A DNA stretch of 64,000 nucleotides from an uncultured Erythrobacter sp. (GTDB lineage: Bacteria; Pseudomonadota; Alphaproteobacteria; Sphingomonadales; Sphingomonadaceae). The translations under genes and the position numbers were made by a program. Below, one piece after another: positions 50,639-59,925 of the stretch. The notes under the pieces are model-generated. The model had not been told where the DNA came from. It searched no databases and was given only the letters and a program-made list of their open reading frames with translations. The stretch is taken from assembly GCF_947499705.1 (NCBI RefSeq), contig NZ_CANMPJ010000001.1:2267501-2331500 (forward strand), given 5' to 3'. How positions within the stretch are numbered: the stretch's first letter is position 1; each line of letters starts with the position of its first letter.

Positions 50639-52090
50639 ATGGGTTTCCGCCGAGCCGAGGCAACCGGAGTTCACTTGGCCCTTTCGTTGAATAAGATTGA
50701 GCGGATGGCTCCCGATCAGGCGTCTCTCACGGCCGCCAAGAAGCTTATTAAGCCCGCAAAATGGCCGCTATTGCAAGAGGACGGCGATGGATTGATCTGG
50801 GGCGAATGCCAAGGGTCGGGCTCTACCCCTTATCGGGTCGCCGTTTCCGAATCCGATGCAGGATACAAATGCACCTGCCCCAGCCGCAAATTCCCCTGCA
50901 AGCATGCGATCGCGCTGATGTGGCTGCGCGCGGATGCGCTTGCGCCATTTGCCGCCGGAACACCGCCGCAATGGGTGAATGATTGGCTGTCTCGCAGGCG
51001 CGACCCTGCCAAAGGTCAGACAAATGACGGTAAGCCACCAGACAAATCCAAGGAGGGCCCTCACCCGTCGATCTCGGCGACGGCGCTCGAAAAGGAACCC
51101 GATCCAGCCAGCCCCGAAGCGATCGCCAAGGCGGAGGCTCAGAAAGCGCGCAACCGCGCCAAACGTGAAAAGCTCATCGAGGGCGGAATCGAGGCGATGG
51201 AGCAATGGATCGAGGATCAGCTCGAACGCGGGCTCACCGGCTTTGATCAGCGCGCGGTGAACGATTGCGACGTACTCGCCAAGCGTTTGGTAGATGCGAA
51301 GGCCGGGGGCCTTGCAAACCGCGTCTCCGCGCTACCTCCTTTGTTGTTCCAGATCGATGAGCAACACCGCCCGATACGCGCGGCGCGAGAGCTGAGCGCA
51401 TTGTATCTGATCGGGCAGGCCTACACCCGGCAGTCCAAACTCTCCGACGCCTTGAAAGAGGATGTGCGTCAAGCGGTTGGTTGGGCCATGACTCGCGAGG
51501 CTTTGCTCGCCGAAAAAGATCATCGTCGCGCCGATGGCGACTGGCGCGTACTGGCGACGTCCGACGAAGTGCAGGCCGATCGATTGCGGCGAATTGAAAC
51601 CTGGCTCGAAAGCACCAGCGAAGACCGGCGCAAGGCGCTACTCCTTGACTTCGTGCCTGTCAGCAGCGGCGCATCCGGCACCGTTTTCGAGCCGGGCGAA
51701 ATCCTGAATGCCGAGCTGGTGTTCTACCCATCGCCGGTGCCGCTGCGCGCCCAGATTGCCGATCATCGCGGCACCCGTACCGCCGACGGGACCTGGGACG
51801 GAGCAAGCGCAAGCTTGCCCGATGGGCTGGCCGAATGGAGAAAAGCGCTTGCGCAAAAGCCTTGGCTCGATGGCTTTCCAATAGCCACGAATGACGTCGA
51901 ACTGCGCAGCTCAAATGGCAAGCTGTTCGTGTGCAGCAACGACACAGCACTCCCCATTGCGCCGGGCTTTGAGGCGCAAGCTTTTCCTCTAACGGAAGTC
52001 GGCAAGATCAGCCTGTTTGGATTTTGGGACGGCTATGAGTTTGAGCCAAGTCTTGCCGCCACATCTCTGGGCGAATGGAGCGTATCATGA
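50639..52090 (+). CDS. SWIM zinc-finger protein of the MoxR-VWA cassette
   Basis: About 483 residues. The N-terminal SWIM finger is YKCTCPSRKFPCKHAIALMW with Cys78, Cys80, Cys87 and His89, a CxCx6CxH zinc motif that usually binds DNA or protein. A charged linker with many Lys and Arg follows, then a helical C-terminal region of unknown fold. The ATG at 50639 is used, but a TTG near 50672 preceded by GGAG would also leave the conserved start MAPDQASLTAAKKL intact. The stop overlaps the next gene by ATGA. It is the first of five tightly linked genes, probably the recognition part of the system. Confidence 0.83.
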   Translation: MGFRRAEATGVHLALSLNKIERMAPDQASLTAAKKLIKPAKWPLLQEDGDGLIWGECQGSGSTPYRVAVSESDAGYKCTCPSRKFPCKHAIALMWLRADALAPFAAGTPPQWVNDWLSRRRDPAKGQTNDGKPPDKSKEGPHPSISATALEKEPDPASPEAIAKAEAQKARNRAKREKLIEGGIEAMEQWIEDQLERGLTGFDQRAVNDCDVLAKRLVDAKAGGLANRVSALPPLLFQIDEQHRPIRAARELSALYLIGQAYTRQSKLSDALKEDVRQAVGWAMTREALLAEKDHRRADGDWRVLATSDEVQADRLRRIETWLESTSEDRRKALLLDFVPVSSGASGTVFEPGEILNAELVFYPSPVPLRAQIADHRGTRTADGTWDGASASLPDGLAEWRKALAQKPWLDGFPIATNDVELRSSNGKLFVCSNDTALPIAPGFEAQAFPLTEVGKISLFGFWDGYEFEPSLAATSLGEWSVS

Positions 52091-53499
52091 CACCCGATGC
52101 GATCCTTGGCACTATGATGCAGGGCACCGGGCGCCGGCCACTGAAGCTGGCAGGTGAGCTTGCAGAAGGGATGAGTCCCGAGGATCCGGTCAATGCCCCA
52201 CGACTGATGGCGCTCGCTGTACAAGCAACCCGCTTTGATACGCCGCCAAAGCCCGCAAGCTTCGATGAAGCGAAACCGAACCAAAGCGCCGAGAAGATCG
52301 TATCCGAAGCGGCGCGGCCGCTGATCCTTCGTCTCGTTACCGGCAAGGGCAATCCGGCGGATGACGTCGCTGCCTCTGCTGTCGCGCGGGCGATCGCCGC
52401 AAAGGGCTTGCGTCTTCATCCCTTCGACATGGCGAAGCTCGCCCCATTCGCCGCCAAGCATGCTGAAACACTGGGGCTGGACGCAGATCAGAGTGAACAG
52501 GCTGGCGCTGCCGACTGCTATTGGACTGGCACCCATACGCTGGATGCGGATAATTGGTCGCAGGCCACACCGGCGATAAAATCCCGTTTCATCGCCGAGC
52601 TGCGAGCAAACGACCCCGCTGGGGCACGAGCGCTGGTCGAAGAGCAATTGCCGCTCGAAAAGGCGCCGGTGCGTGTCCGCCTGATCAATGCGCTTGCGAC
52701 TGGGCTCGGCTCGGATGATCGCGAGTTTCTCGAAACTCTGACCAAAGATCGCGCTCCAACTGTCAAACAGGCTGTGACGCGGCTGCTTGCCCGCCTTCCA
52801 GGCACAGGCGCGGCCGCTGAGCAGGTCGAGGAGTTGGTCTCTCGCATCAAGCGTGGCACCGTCGGATTGCTTCGCAAGCGCACGACGTTGAAACTCGAAT
52901 TGCCTGCCACTGTGCGTTCTCCTGCTGCCGAAACCGACTGGCTGGCGCTCAACTTCGGTGCGGTTTCGAACCACGCTCTGGCCGAAGCATTTGGCATGGA
53001 GCCGGGCGCAATGCTGGAGGCAGCGCGCGACGATGGCCGCTTGGTCTGCGGGATCGCATTTGCCGCCTGTGTCGAGCGCGACTGGCCGCTGCTCTCAAAG
53101 ATTTCCACGAACCATGCGCAGGACATTTGGATCAGCTTCCTGCAGCCCGGTCTGAGTGCATTTGGCCTCGCTACCGACAGCGAGCGGCGTGATTGGATCG
53201 ACGCCGCCATCCCGCGAAGGTTCGATCCCGACCGGCTAGACACCTATTCACTTCAGCGCCTCTTTGATGCAATCGAAGGCCCTTTGCCGCTTGCGCAGGC
53301 CCGCGCGATTTTCGACGTCGCGCACCGGATCAGGCCCGACCAATCCGAGGCTTTGACGGCAGCGATTGCCCTGACCCCGGCGGGCGGTCTAACCGAATTT
53401 GCCCGAATACTCGAAAGCCGATCTCCCGAAATAACGCGCCGGGCAAGCCTGCTGGCCGAAACACTCATCCGTCTGGACGAAGGACCATCCAAACTATGA
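52087..53499 (+). CDS. DUF5691-type helical protein of the MoxR-VWA cassette
   Basis: Starting at ATG 52087 gives an ATGA overlap with the SWIM gene; the 52075 start lies within it. The 470-residue protein is soluble and helical, with HEAT-like repeats suggested by NDPAGARALVEEQLPLEKAPVRVRLINALATGLGSDDREFLETLTKDRAPTVKQAVTRLLARL. Proteins of this family (recognised as DUF5691 by content and by its constant neighbours SWIM, MoxR and VWA) have no known activity. It overlaps the AAA gene by ATGA. A scaffold or adaptor role for the ATPase is plausible. Confidence 0.75.
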   Translation: MTPDAILGTMMQGTGRRPLKLAGELAEGMSPEDPVNAPRLMALAVQATRFDTPPKPASFDEAKPNQSAEKIVSEAARPLILRLVTGKGNPADDVAASAVARAIAAKGLRLHPFDMAKLAPFAAKHAETLGLDADQSEQAGAADCYWTGTHTLDADNWSQATPAIKSRFIAELRANDPAGARALVEEQLPLEKAPVRVRLINALATGLGSDDREFLETLTKDRAPTVKQAVTRLLARLPGTGAAAEQVEELVSRIKRGTVGLLRKRTTLKLELPATVRSPAAETDWLALNFGAVSNHALAEAFGMEPGAMLEAARDDGRLVCGIAFAACVERDWPLLSKISTNHAQDIWISFLQPGLSAFGLATDSERRDWIDAAIPRRFDPDRLDTYSLQRLFDAIEGPLPLAQARAIFDVAHRIRPDQSEALTAAIALTPAGGLTEFARILESRSPEITRRASLLAETLIRLDEGPSKL

Positions 53500-54578
53500 C
53501 CGAACCGTCACTCCGCCGCTCCGCAGAGGAGACCTACGCCGACGAGCTTGAAGCCCTGAAACGCGGGGACGACCGGCAGCGGCCCGCCAACTGGAGCATG
53601 TCCCCGCAGGCAGTGGTCGACTATGTGATGGGCGGAACAGCGAAGGACGGAACGCCAATCAGCGCCAAATATGTCGGCAACCGGCGGCTCATCGAAACGG
53701 CGGTCGCGACATTGGCAACCGATCGCGCCCTATTGCTTCTCGGCATGCCGGGGACCGCGAAATCATGGGTCTCCGAACATCTTACGGCAGCTGTCTCAGG
53801 CACCTCGAACCGGGTGATTCAGTGTACCGCCGGGACCGATGAAAACCAAATCAGATATGGCTGGAACTACGCAGTCCTGCTGGCCAAGGGACCGAGCCAC
53901 GATGCCTTGGTGCGAACACCCTTGATGCGGGCGATGGAGGAAGGGACACTGGTTCGGCTCGAAGAACTCACACGGATGGGTTCCGATGTGCAGGACACGC
54001 TCATCACGGTCTTGTCGGAGAAAATGCTGCCGATCCCGGAGCTGGACGATGCCACATTCGCAAAGCCGGGCTTCAACGTGATCGCCACCGCCAACAACCG
54101 TGACAAAGGCGTCAACGAGCTGTCTTCGGCGCTCAAGCGGCGCTTCAACGTGGTGGTGCTGCCGCCGCCGGCAACCATCGAGGAAGAGACCGCAATCGTC
54201 ACCAAGCGCCTTGGCGATATCGGGACGAGCCTCGACCTTCCCGAGATCGCCCCAGCTGACCAAGAGATCGCCCGGATCGTGATGCTCTTTCGCGAGCTGC
54301 GCGGAGGACAGACGCTGGACGGCAAGCTCAAGCTCAAGACGGTCAGCGGCACCCTCTCGACAGCCGAGGCGATTTCGGTCGGGATCAATTCCTGGGCCGA
54401 AGCCGCACATTTCGGCAGCGGTGCGATGGACGCGCAGGCCATGGCAGCGAACCTCGTGGGTGCGATCGTCAAAGACCCGGTCAGCGACACGATGGCGCTG
54501 CAGGAATATCTCGAGAATGTCGTGCGCAAACGCAAGGGCTGGCAGGACCTCTACGGGGCTATCCGCGACGTGATGTAA
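53496..54578 (+). CDS. MoxR-type AAA+ ATPase
   Basis: A 360-residue AAA+ protein. Walker A is GMPGTAKS (residues 83-90, Lys89). The Walker B segment is TLVRLEELTRM, with Glu-Glu where Asp-Glu is usual. Sensor 1 is NVIATANNRDKGVNELSSALKRRF, which includes the arginine finger region. MoxR ATPases work with VWA proteins to remodel or mature other proteins. The overlap with the DUF5691 gene and a 4-bp gap to the DUF5682 gene show one operon. The Walker B change may slow ATP hydrolysis; Glu can still coordinate magnesium. Confidence 0.9.
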   Translation: MTEPSLRRSAEETYADELEALKRGDDRQRPANWSMSPQAVVDYVMGGTAKDGTPISAKYVGNRRLIETAVATLATDRALLLLGMPGTAKSWVSEHLTAAVSGTSNRVIQCTAGTDENQIRYGWNYAVLLAKGPSHDALVRTPLMRAMEEGTLVRLEELTRMGSDVQDTLITVLSEKMLPIPELDDATFAKPGFNVIATANNRDKGVNELSSALKRRFNVVVLPPPATIEEETAIVTKRLGDIGTSLDLPEIAPADQEIARIVMLFRELRGGQTLDGKLKLKTVSGTLSTAEAISVGINSWAEAAHFGSGAMDAQAMAANLVGAIVKDPVSDTMALQEYLENVVRKRKGWQDLYGAIRDVM

Positions 54579-54582
54579 GCCG

Positions 54583-56871
54583 ATGGACGAACGCGCGCAT
54601 CTCTTTGGCATCCGGCACCACGGACCGGGCTCAGCAGCAAGCCTGCTGGCGGCACTCGATGCGCTCGATCCGGCCATGGTGCTGATCGAAGGCTCACCGG
54701 AAGCCGAAGAGCTCGCGCACTTCGCCGGGCTTGAAGGGATGAATCCGCCGCTCGCCATTCTCCACTATCAGGCCGACAAACCCGCCAACGCGATGTTTGC
54801 GCCGTTCGCCGAGTATTCGCCCGAATGGCAGGCGTTGCGCTGGGCTTTGGCGCGCGGTCGCCCTGTGCGGTTCTGCGATTGGCCCGCCGCCAATGCGCTC
54901 GCATCAGAGCAGGATGATCTGACTGGCGAGGAACCGGTTGAGCCAGACGAAGCCGCCGCCGATGCGGACCTACCCCCACCGGTCGGCGGCGATCCGCTCG
55001 ATATGCTCGCACAAGTGGCCGGATACTCCGACGGTGAAGCATGGTGGAACGCCATGGTCGAAAGCAGCCGTCCCGGACCGGAGGTGTTCGAGGCCATCGA
55101 ATCTGCGATCACCGAGCTGCGCGAGGTCAGCGAAGCCGAAGACATTCTCGGCAAGGTACGCACCCAGCGAGACAATGTGCGCGAGGCCTTCATGCGATTG
55201 TCCCTGCGACAGGCTCTGAAAGACGAAGCGGGAGATGTCGCGGTGGTGGTCGGTGCATGGCATGTCCCCGCATTGCGAACCAAAGTCTCGATCAGCGAGG
55301 ATCGCAAGGCCATTCGCGGCCTCTCCAAGGTCAAGGTAAGCTCGGCCTGGGTGCCATGGAGCGACAGCAGGCTCGCCAGCGCTTCTGGCTATGGAGCCGG
55401 AGTGACGGCGCCGGGTTGGTATCGCCATCTGTGGCAATTGCAGCGCGATGGCACCGCGCTCTCGCCCGAAGCCTTTACCGCTGGATGGCAATCGCGCGTG
55501 TCTGGACTGCTCCGAGAAGAAGGTCACACCGCCGCATCAGCGAATGCCATCGAAGCTTCGCGCCTCGCATTGGCTCTGGCCGCGATCCGGGACGAGCCCG
55601 CTCCCGGTCTCGCCGAGATGCATGATGCGACGCTCGCGGCGATCTGCCACGGAGACGAGACCCCGTTGCGACTGGTCGAACGAAGATTGCTGCTTGGCGA
55701 GCGGATCGGTTCGGTCGACGAAGCCGTCCCGCAAATGCCGCTCGCGCTCGATCTGGAGCGCTGGCAGAAGAAATGTCGCCTCAAGCCGGAGGATCTCGAA
55801 CGCGAAATTGCGCTCGATCTGCGCAGCGATGCGGGCCTGCTCAAATCGACCCTGTTGCACCGATTGACGCTGATCGATGTGTGCTGGGGCCAGCTGATCG
55901 ATGCTGAGGCCGGGCGTGGGACGTTCCGCGAAACCTGGCGGCTTGCATGGACTCCATCGCTGGCCGTCCAACTCGCCGAGGCGCTGGTCCATGGCGTCAC
56001 GATCGAGCAAGCTGCGGCCAATCGCACCATGCAGCGAGCGCAGGAGCTAGGCGATGTCGCCGTGCTCGCGCAGCTCGTGAAATCTTGTCTGCTGGCCGAC
56101 CTGCCTCAAGCCGCCGAAGCGACCATTGCGCGCCTGCAGTCGGCGGCAATCGACAGCGGAGATGTCGTCAAGCTGATGCAGACTATCCCTACGCTGGTTT
56201 CGATCCTGCGATATGGCACTGCGCGGCCCATCCCCGAGGCGCAGCTTGCTGCACTGGTTTCGGCCATTGCCGTAGAGGTTAACGCAGGGGCCTTCACCGC
56301 TTCGGCTGAGATCGATCAAGTGGAGGCGCAGGCATTCGGCGCAGCCATGCGTGACTACGACCGCGCGCTGAGCCTGTTCGGGAATGACGATCTGAGCGAG
56401 ATTTGGGAGCGCGAACTGGCCGCGATGGCATCGCAGGACCGTTGCAGTCCATCGGTGCGCGGGCTTGCCTTGAGAATGGTGCATGACCGTGAAGTCTGGG
56501 TCATTGATGAAGTGGCTGCGACCTTGTCGCGCGCGCTCACACCGCCTGCCCCGCCAGCGGCAAGCGGTGCCTTTGTCGAAAGCTTCCTTTCGGACGGGGC
56601 GGAGGTTCTGTTGCAGGATCGCCCGCTGCTTGCGGCAATCGATGCTTGGCTGATGGGGTTGGATGAAGACACTTTGATCGAACTGCTGCCGATGCTGCGC
56701 CGGGGGTTCACAGCCTTTGCAGCGAGTGGGCGCGAACGCATTCTGGCTGCGCTGGGCCGGGGCGAAATCGCGCATGCAGGCAGCCAACAGAGTGCAGGCA
56801 AGGAGGCGTCACGCGAGTTCACCGAACAGGCTCTGCCCTTGCTCCGCACGATTATGGGGATCGAGCCATGA
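54583..56871 (+). CDS. DUF5682-type large protein of the MoxR-VWA cassette
   Basis: A 762-residue protein starting MDERAHLFGIRHHGPGSAASLLAALDALDPAMVLIEGSPEAEEL, the hallmark start of DUF5682. The early HHGPGS and IEGSPEAEEL plus later VVVGAWHVPAL resemble the TraB/ChaN-like layout, in which His and Glu residues form a putative metal site. The rest is helical and poorly conserved. No signal peptide or membrane helix is seen. It overlaps the VWA gene by ATGA. The enzymatic role, if any, is unknown; a hydrolase acting with the AAA/VWA pair is an inference. Confidence 0.8.
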   Translation: MDERAHLFGIRHHGPGSAASLLAALDALDPAMVLIEGSPEAEELAHFAGLEGMNPPLAILHYQADKPANAMFAPFAEYSPEWQALRWALARGRPVRFCDWPAANALASEQDDLTGEEPVEPDEAAADADLPPPVGGDPLDMLAQVAGYSDGEAWWNAMVESSRPGPEVFEAIESAITELREVSEAEDILGKVRTQRDNVREAFMRLSLRQALKDEAGDVAVVVGAWHVPALRTKVSISEDRKAIRGLSKVKVSSAWVPWSDSRLASASGYGAGVTAPGWYRHLWQLQRDGTALSPEAFTAGWQSRVSGLLREEGHTAASANAIEASRLALALAAIRDEPAPGLAEMHDATLAAICHGDETPLRLVERRLLLGERIGSVDEAVPQMPLALDLERWQKKCRLKPEDLEREIALDLRSDAGLLKSTLLHRLTLIDVCWGQLIDAEAGRGTFRETWRLAWTPSLAVQLAEALVHGVTIEQAAANRTMQRAQELGDVAVLAQLVKSCLLADLPQAAEATIARLQSAAIDSGDVVKLMQTIPTLVSILRYGTARPIPEAQLAALVSAIAVEVNAGAFTASAEIDQVEAQAFGAAMRDYDRALSLFGNDDLSEIWERELAAMASQDRCSPSVRGLALRMVHDREVWVIDEVAATLSRALTPPAPPAASGAFVESFLSDGAEVLLQDRPLLAAIDAWLMGLDEDTLIELLPMLRRGFTAFAASGRERILAALGRGEIAHAGSQQSAGKEASREFTEQALPLLRTIMGIEP

Positions 56872-58070
56872 GCAACGACAAGGAAGCCGGGGCTCACCCG
56901 CACGCCGATAGCGAAGATCGCATTCGGCGTTGGCGACTAGCTATGGGCGGTGACGAGGACAACAACCTTAGCGAAACCGATCAACGCATAGATCGCGCCC
57001 TATCGGCCCTCTATGCGCCGACCGACCCTGCCGGTGGATCGAAGCGCCGCAAGGGCGGGCTCGGCGCATCCGCACCCCGCGTTGCCCGGTGGCTCGGGGA
57101 CATTCGCGAATTCTTTCCTTCGCCCGTCGTCCAGGTAATCCAACGCGACGCCTTCGAGCGGCTCAATCTCAAGGCGATGTTGCTTGAACCGGAGTTTCTC
57201 GAAACACTGGAAGGCGACGTGCATCTCGTTGCCGATCTCATTTCCCTGCGCGGTGCGATGCCGGAGAAGACCAAGGACACCGCCCGAATGGTGGTCGCTC
57301 AGGTTGTCGAGGAATTGATGAAGCGGCTGGCGCACAAAACAACTGAGACACTTCGCGGCGCGATCAACCGCAGCCAGCGCACACGCCGTCCTCGCCCCTC
57401 CGATATCGACTGGCCCAGCACGATCCGGGCAAACCTGCACAATTGGCAGGAGGATTATCAGACGATCATCCCGGAAACGCTGATCGGGCACGGGCGCAAG
57501 AGCAAGTCCAAGGCAGACCTGGACGACGTCATCATGTGCGTGGACCAATCGGGCTCGATGGCGTCGTCCGTCGTCTATGCTTCGATCTTCTCGGCCGTGA
57601 TGGCGTCACTCCCGGTGCTCGAAACGAAGCTTGTCTGTTTCGATACGGCGATCATCGATATGTCCGATCAACTGGCGGACCCTGTCGATGTGCTGTTCGG
57701 TGTGCAATTGGGCGGCGGCACCGACATCAATGCGGCGCTCAACTATTGCGAAGGGCTAGTTACCTCGCCCGCCAAAACCAACCTGATCCTGATCAGCGAT
57801 CTGTATGAAGGCGGCAATGCCCGCGAGATGCTCTCGCGGGCTGGCGAGCTGGTGAATTCGGGCGTGAATCTGATCGTGCTTCTGGCGCTGTCCGACGATG
57901 GCCGCCCGTCATACGATCAGAACCACGCGCAAGCCTTTGCGGCGCTCGGCTGCCCGGTCTTCGCCTGTACGCCCGATCAGTTCCCTGATTTGATGGCCAA
58001 CGCGCTAGCAAAGAATGATGTCGGCGCCTGGGCCTCGGGCGAAGGGATCAGCGTGATCGCGCAGAAGTAG
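56868..58070 (+). CDS. VWA domain protein (CoxE-like) of the MoxR-VWA cassette
   Basis: A 400-residue protein. The first ~215 residues are charged and helical. The C-terminal VWA domain begins DDVIMCVDQSGSMASSVVYASIFSAVMASLP, with MIDAS residues in DQSGS (Asp226, Ser228, Ser230), then GGGTDINAALNYCE with Thr285, and FDTAIIDMS. A complete MIDAS site indicates metal-dependent partner binding. It should be the partner of the MoxR ATPase. It ends the five-gene cassette, convergent to the cytochrome c gene 39 bp away. Confidence 0.9.
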   Translation: MSNDKEAGAHPHADSEDRIRRWRLAMGGDEDNNLSETDQRIDRALSALYAPTDPAGGSKRRKGGLGASAPRVARWLGDIREFFPSPVVQVIQRDAFERLNLKAMLLEPEFLETLEGDVHLVADLISLRGAMPEKTKDTARMVVAQVVEELMKRLAHKTTETLRGAINRSQRTRRPRPSDIDWPSTIRANLHNWQEDYQTIIPETLIGHGRKSKSKADLDDVIMCVDQSGSMASSVVYASIFSAVMASLPVLETKLVCFDTAIIDMSDQLADPVDVLFGVQLGGGTDINAALNYCEGLVTSPAKTNLILISDLYEGGNAREMLSRAGELVNSGVNLIVLLALSDDGRPSYDQNHAQAFAALGCPVFACTPDQFPDLMANALAKNDVGAWASGEGISVIAQK

Positions 58071-58108
58071 ACTGTCCCAGCCGCGCTTTGTCACCGTTTG
58101 GGCAGGGA

Positions 58109-58615
58109 TCAGGGGGCTGCATCTGTTCCCATAGCCTCACCCAGTCCGGCGGGACGATAGGTGCTCGCCAGATAGCTCGCTACATTCTGGCGATCTTTCG
58201 CAGGCAGCTCAGGCATTCCATGATCCTTCACCATCAGAGCAAGCATGGCGTCCCATTGCGGGCGAGTGAGGCGCTGTTGAGCGACCAGATTGAAGCTGTG
58301 GCACCCTCCACACACCGCCTCAACATAGGACCGCGTTTCATCGTCCGATACTTCCGCCAATCCATCACTTGGCGCTAGGACCGGAGCGGACTCGGCAGCC
58401 CTATCAGGGTCGAGTGGGTCGAACACTGACGCATAGTCAGGTGACTTAGGCCCGGACTTGGCCATAGCTTCGATCCGCGCAAGGCGTTCAGCACTTTCAA
58501 GCGGGATCCCATCGGCCCTCTCTCCGCTTTCGAGAAAGAAGAAGGCAAAGACACCCGCAGCGACCGCCAAGGCCGCGCTCAATCCCCAGCGCCCAGCTCC
58601 ACTCCCGCTGCTCAT
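58109..58615 (-). CDS. membrane-anchored mono-heme cytochrome c (SorB-like)
   Basis: A 168-residue protein with an N-terminal membrane anchor (residues ~11-28, GLSAALAVAAGVFAFFFL). One heme c motif CGGCH lies at 102-106, with Met134 in DHGMPEL as the likely sixth ligand. It overlaps the molybdoenzyme gene stop by ATGA. This layout matches bacterial sulfite dehydrogenase pairs in which the cytochrome takes electrons from the molybdenum subunit and passes them to the respiratory chain. It would sit on the periplasmic face of the membrane. Confidence 0.85.
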   Translation of the reverse strand: MSSGSGAGRWGLSAALAVAAGVFAFFFLESGERADGIPLESAERLARIEAMAKSGPKSPDYASVFDPLDPDRAAESAPVLAPSDGLAEVSDDETRSYVEAVCGGCHSFNLVAQQRLTRPQWDAMLALMVKDHGMPELPAKDRQNVASYLASTYRPAGLGEAMGTDAAP

Positions 58616-59844
58616 ACGGCGTACAGGGCTATGCGGTGCTGCATGTTGTTGAGGTAGCCTTTGGGATTCCAGCCCGGAACCGTTGCCGGCTGCATTTCGC
58701 CGGAACTATCGGTGGCCCTCGCCCACACTTCGAAATAGCCCGCTTGAGGCAGCGTGATCGCGGCACGCCAGTGCTGCCAGGCATAGGAATTGGCGGGCTC
58801 GCTCAGCTCTGCCTCTATCCAAGTCTTTCCGTGATCGATCGATACATGCATCGCGGCAACCGACCGGTCCCCCGCCCATGCATGCCCGCGCACTTCGAAC
58901 GGAGAGCGTGGCTCTACGCGGGCACCAGTTTCGGGAAAGGTGATCAGCGACCTCACCGGCAGAGACCCGATGATCTGCATGTCCTCATCGGCAACCTGTG
59001 TGCCGCGCGGCACAGGGTAGGCCGGGACGCGATAGGACTGTCCCGTCATCTTTGCACCGTCGTGCACCTTGTCGATGATCGAAATGCGCGTCAGCCATTT
59101 CTGCGAGCACGACCCGGGCCAGCCCGGCACCACCAGCCGAAGCGGATGGCCGTTATCCGCTGGCATAGCCTCACCATTGATCGACCATGCAATCAAATTG
59201 TTTGGATCGAGAGCTTTTTCGATCGGAACGCCGCGCGAAATCGGTTCTTTTGCCGGATCACCGGTCAGGTGGATATCCGCGCCGTAATGCGCGGTGTAGA
59301 CTGCCTCGGGGCGAACGCCAGCAGCCTTCAAAACGTCCGCCAGCCTGACGCCGGTCCATTCAGGGCAGGCAATCGCTCCGAACGTCCACTGATTGCCTGA
59401 CGCGCCGGGCGAGAAATACTTCCTCCCATTGCCCGCGCATTCCAGCTGAAGCTGCAGCGTGACGGTCTCGAACTTCTCTTTCAAGTCGGCGATGGAAAGC
59501 GTCAGCGGTGTGTCGACCAATCCGTCAATCGAGAGCGTCCATGCCTCGGGCTCCACATCGGTTGGGCTTGGCGGGAGCCCATTGTTGCGCACGAACATAC
59601 GGTGGGCTGGCGTCACATTATCGTCGAGCAAATGCGCTGGCGTTTCAATGTTGAGCGGCCTGTCGTTGAGGACCGTCAATCCCTCTTTCCCCGAGGCATT
59701 CTCCGATGCATGCGCCTTTCCAACCAGCCCCCCACCTGCTGATAGATGATCAATGGAGCCGATCGCAGCGATTGCGCCCACGCCGCCCGATGCAGTGAGA
59801 ATTGCCCTGCGAGTTGGCAATTTCGACTTGTCCTCAGTCGGCAT
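58612..59844 (-). CDS. periplasmic molybdenum sulfite dehydrogenase (SorA-like)
   Basis: ATG 59844 is used because GGAGGG precedes it by 5-6 bases and it starts a twin-arginine signal (LPTRRAILTASGGVGAIAAIG). The 410-residue protein is a sulfite oxidase-family molybdopterin enzyme: LQLECAGNGRKYF contains the molybdenum ligand Cys136, followed by WTGVRLADVLKAAGV and the dimerisation domain. It oxidises sulfite to sulfate in the periplasm. The downstream cytochrome c gene and the upstream aminotransferase and YeiH-like exporter suggest that sulfite comes from sulfur amino acids. Sulfoxide reduction (MsrP type) is less likely because of the cytochrome partner. Confidence 0.87.
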   Translation of the reverse strand: MPTEDKSKLPTRRAILTASGGVGAIAAIGSIDHLSAGGGLVGKAHASENASGKEGLTVLNDRPLNIETPAHLLDDNVTPAHRMFVRNNGLPPSPTDVEPEAWTLSIDGLVDTPLTLSIADLKEKFETVTLQLQLECAGNGRKYFSPGASGNQWTFGAIACPEWTGVRLADVLKAAGVRPEAVYTAHYGADIHLTGDPAKEPISRGVPIEKALDPNNLIAWSINGEAMPADNGHPLRLVVPGWPGSCSQKWLTRISIIDKVHDGAKMTGQSYRVPAYPVPRGTQVADEDMQIIGSLPVRSLITFPETGARVEPRSPFEVRGHAWAGDRSVAAMHVSIDHGKTWIEAELSEPANSYAWQHWRAAITLPQAGYFEVWARATDSSGEMQPATVPGWNPKGYLNNMQHRIALYAV

Positions 59845-59925
59845 TCGTTCCCTCCGAAGAAGCTGGTCTACCGGATCGTCTCTGTCCCGCACGACTGCCT
59901 CTGCCATGTCCCTCCGCAAGCGACA

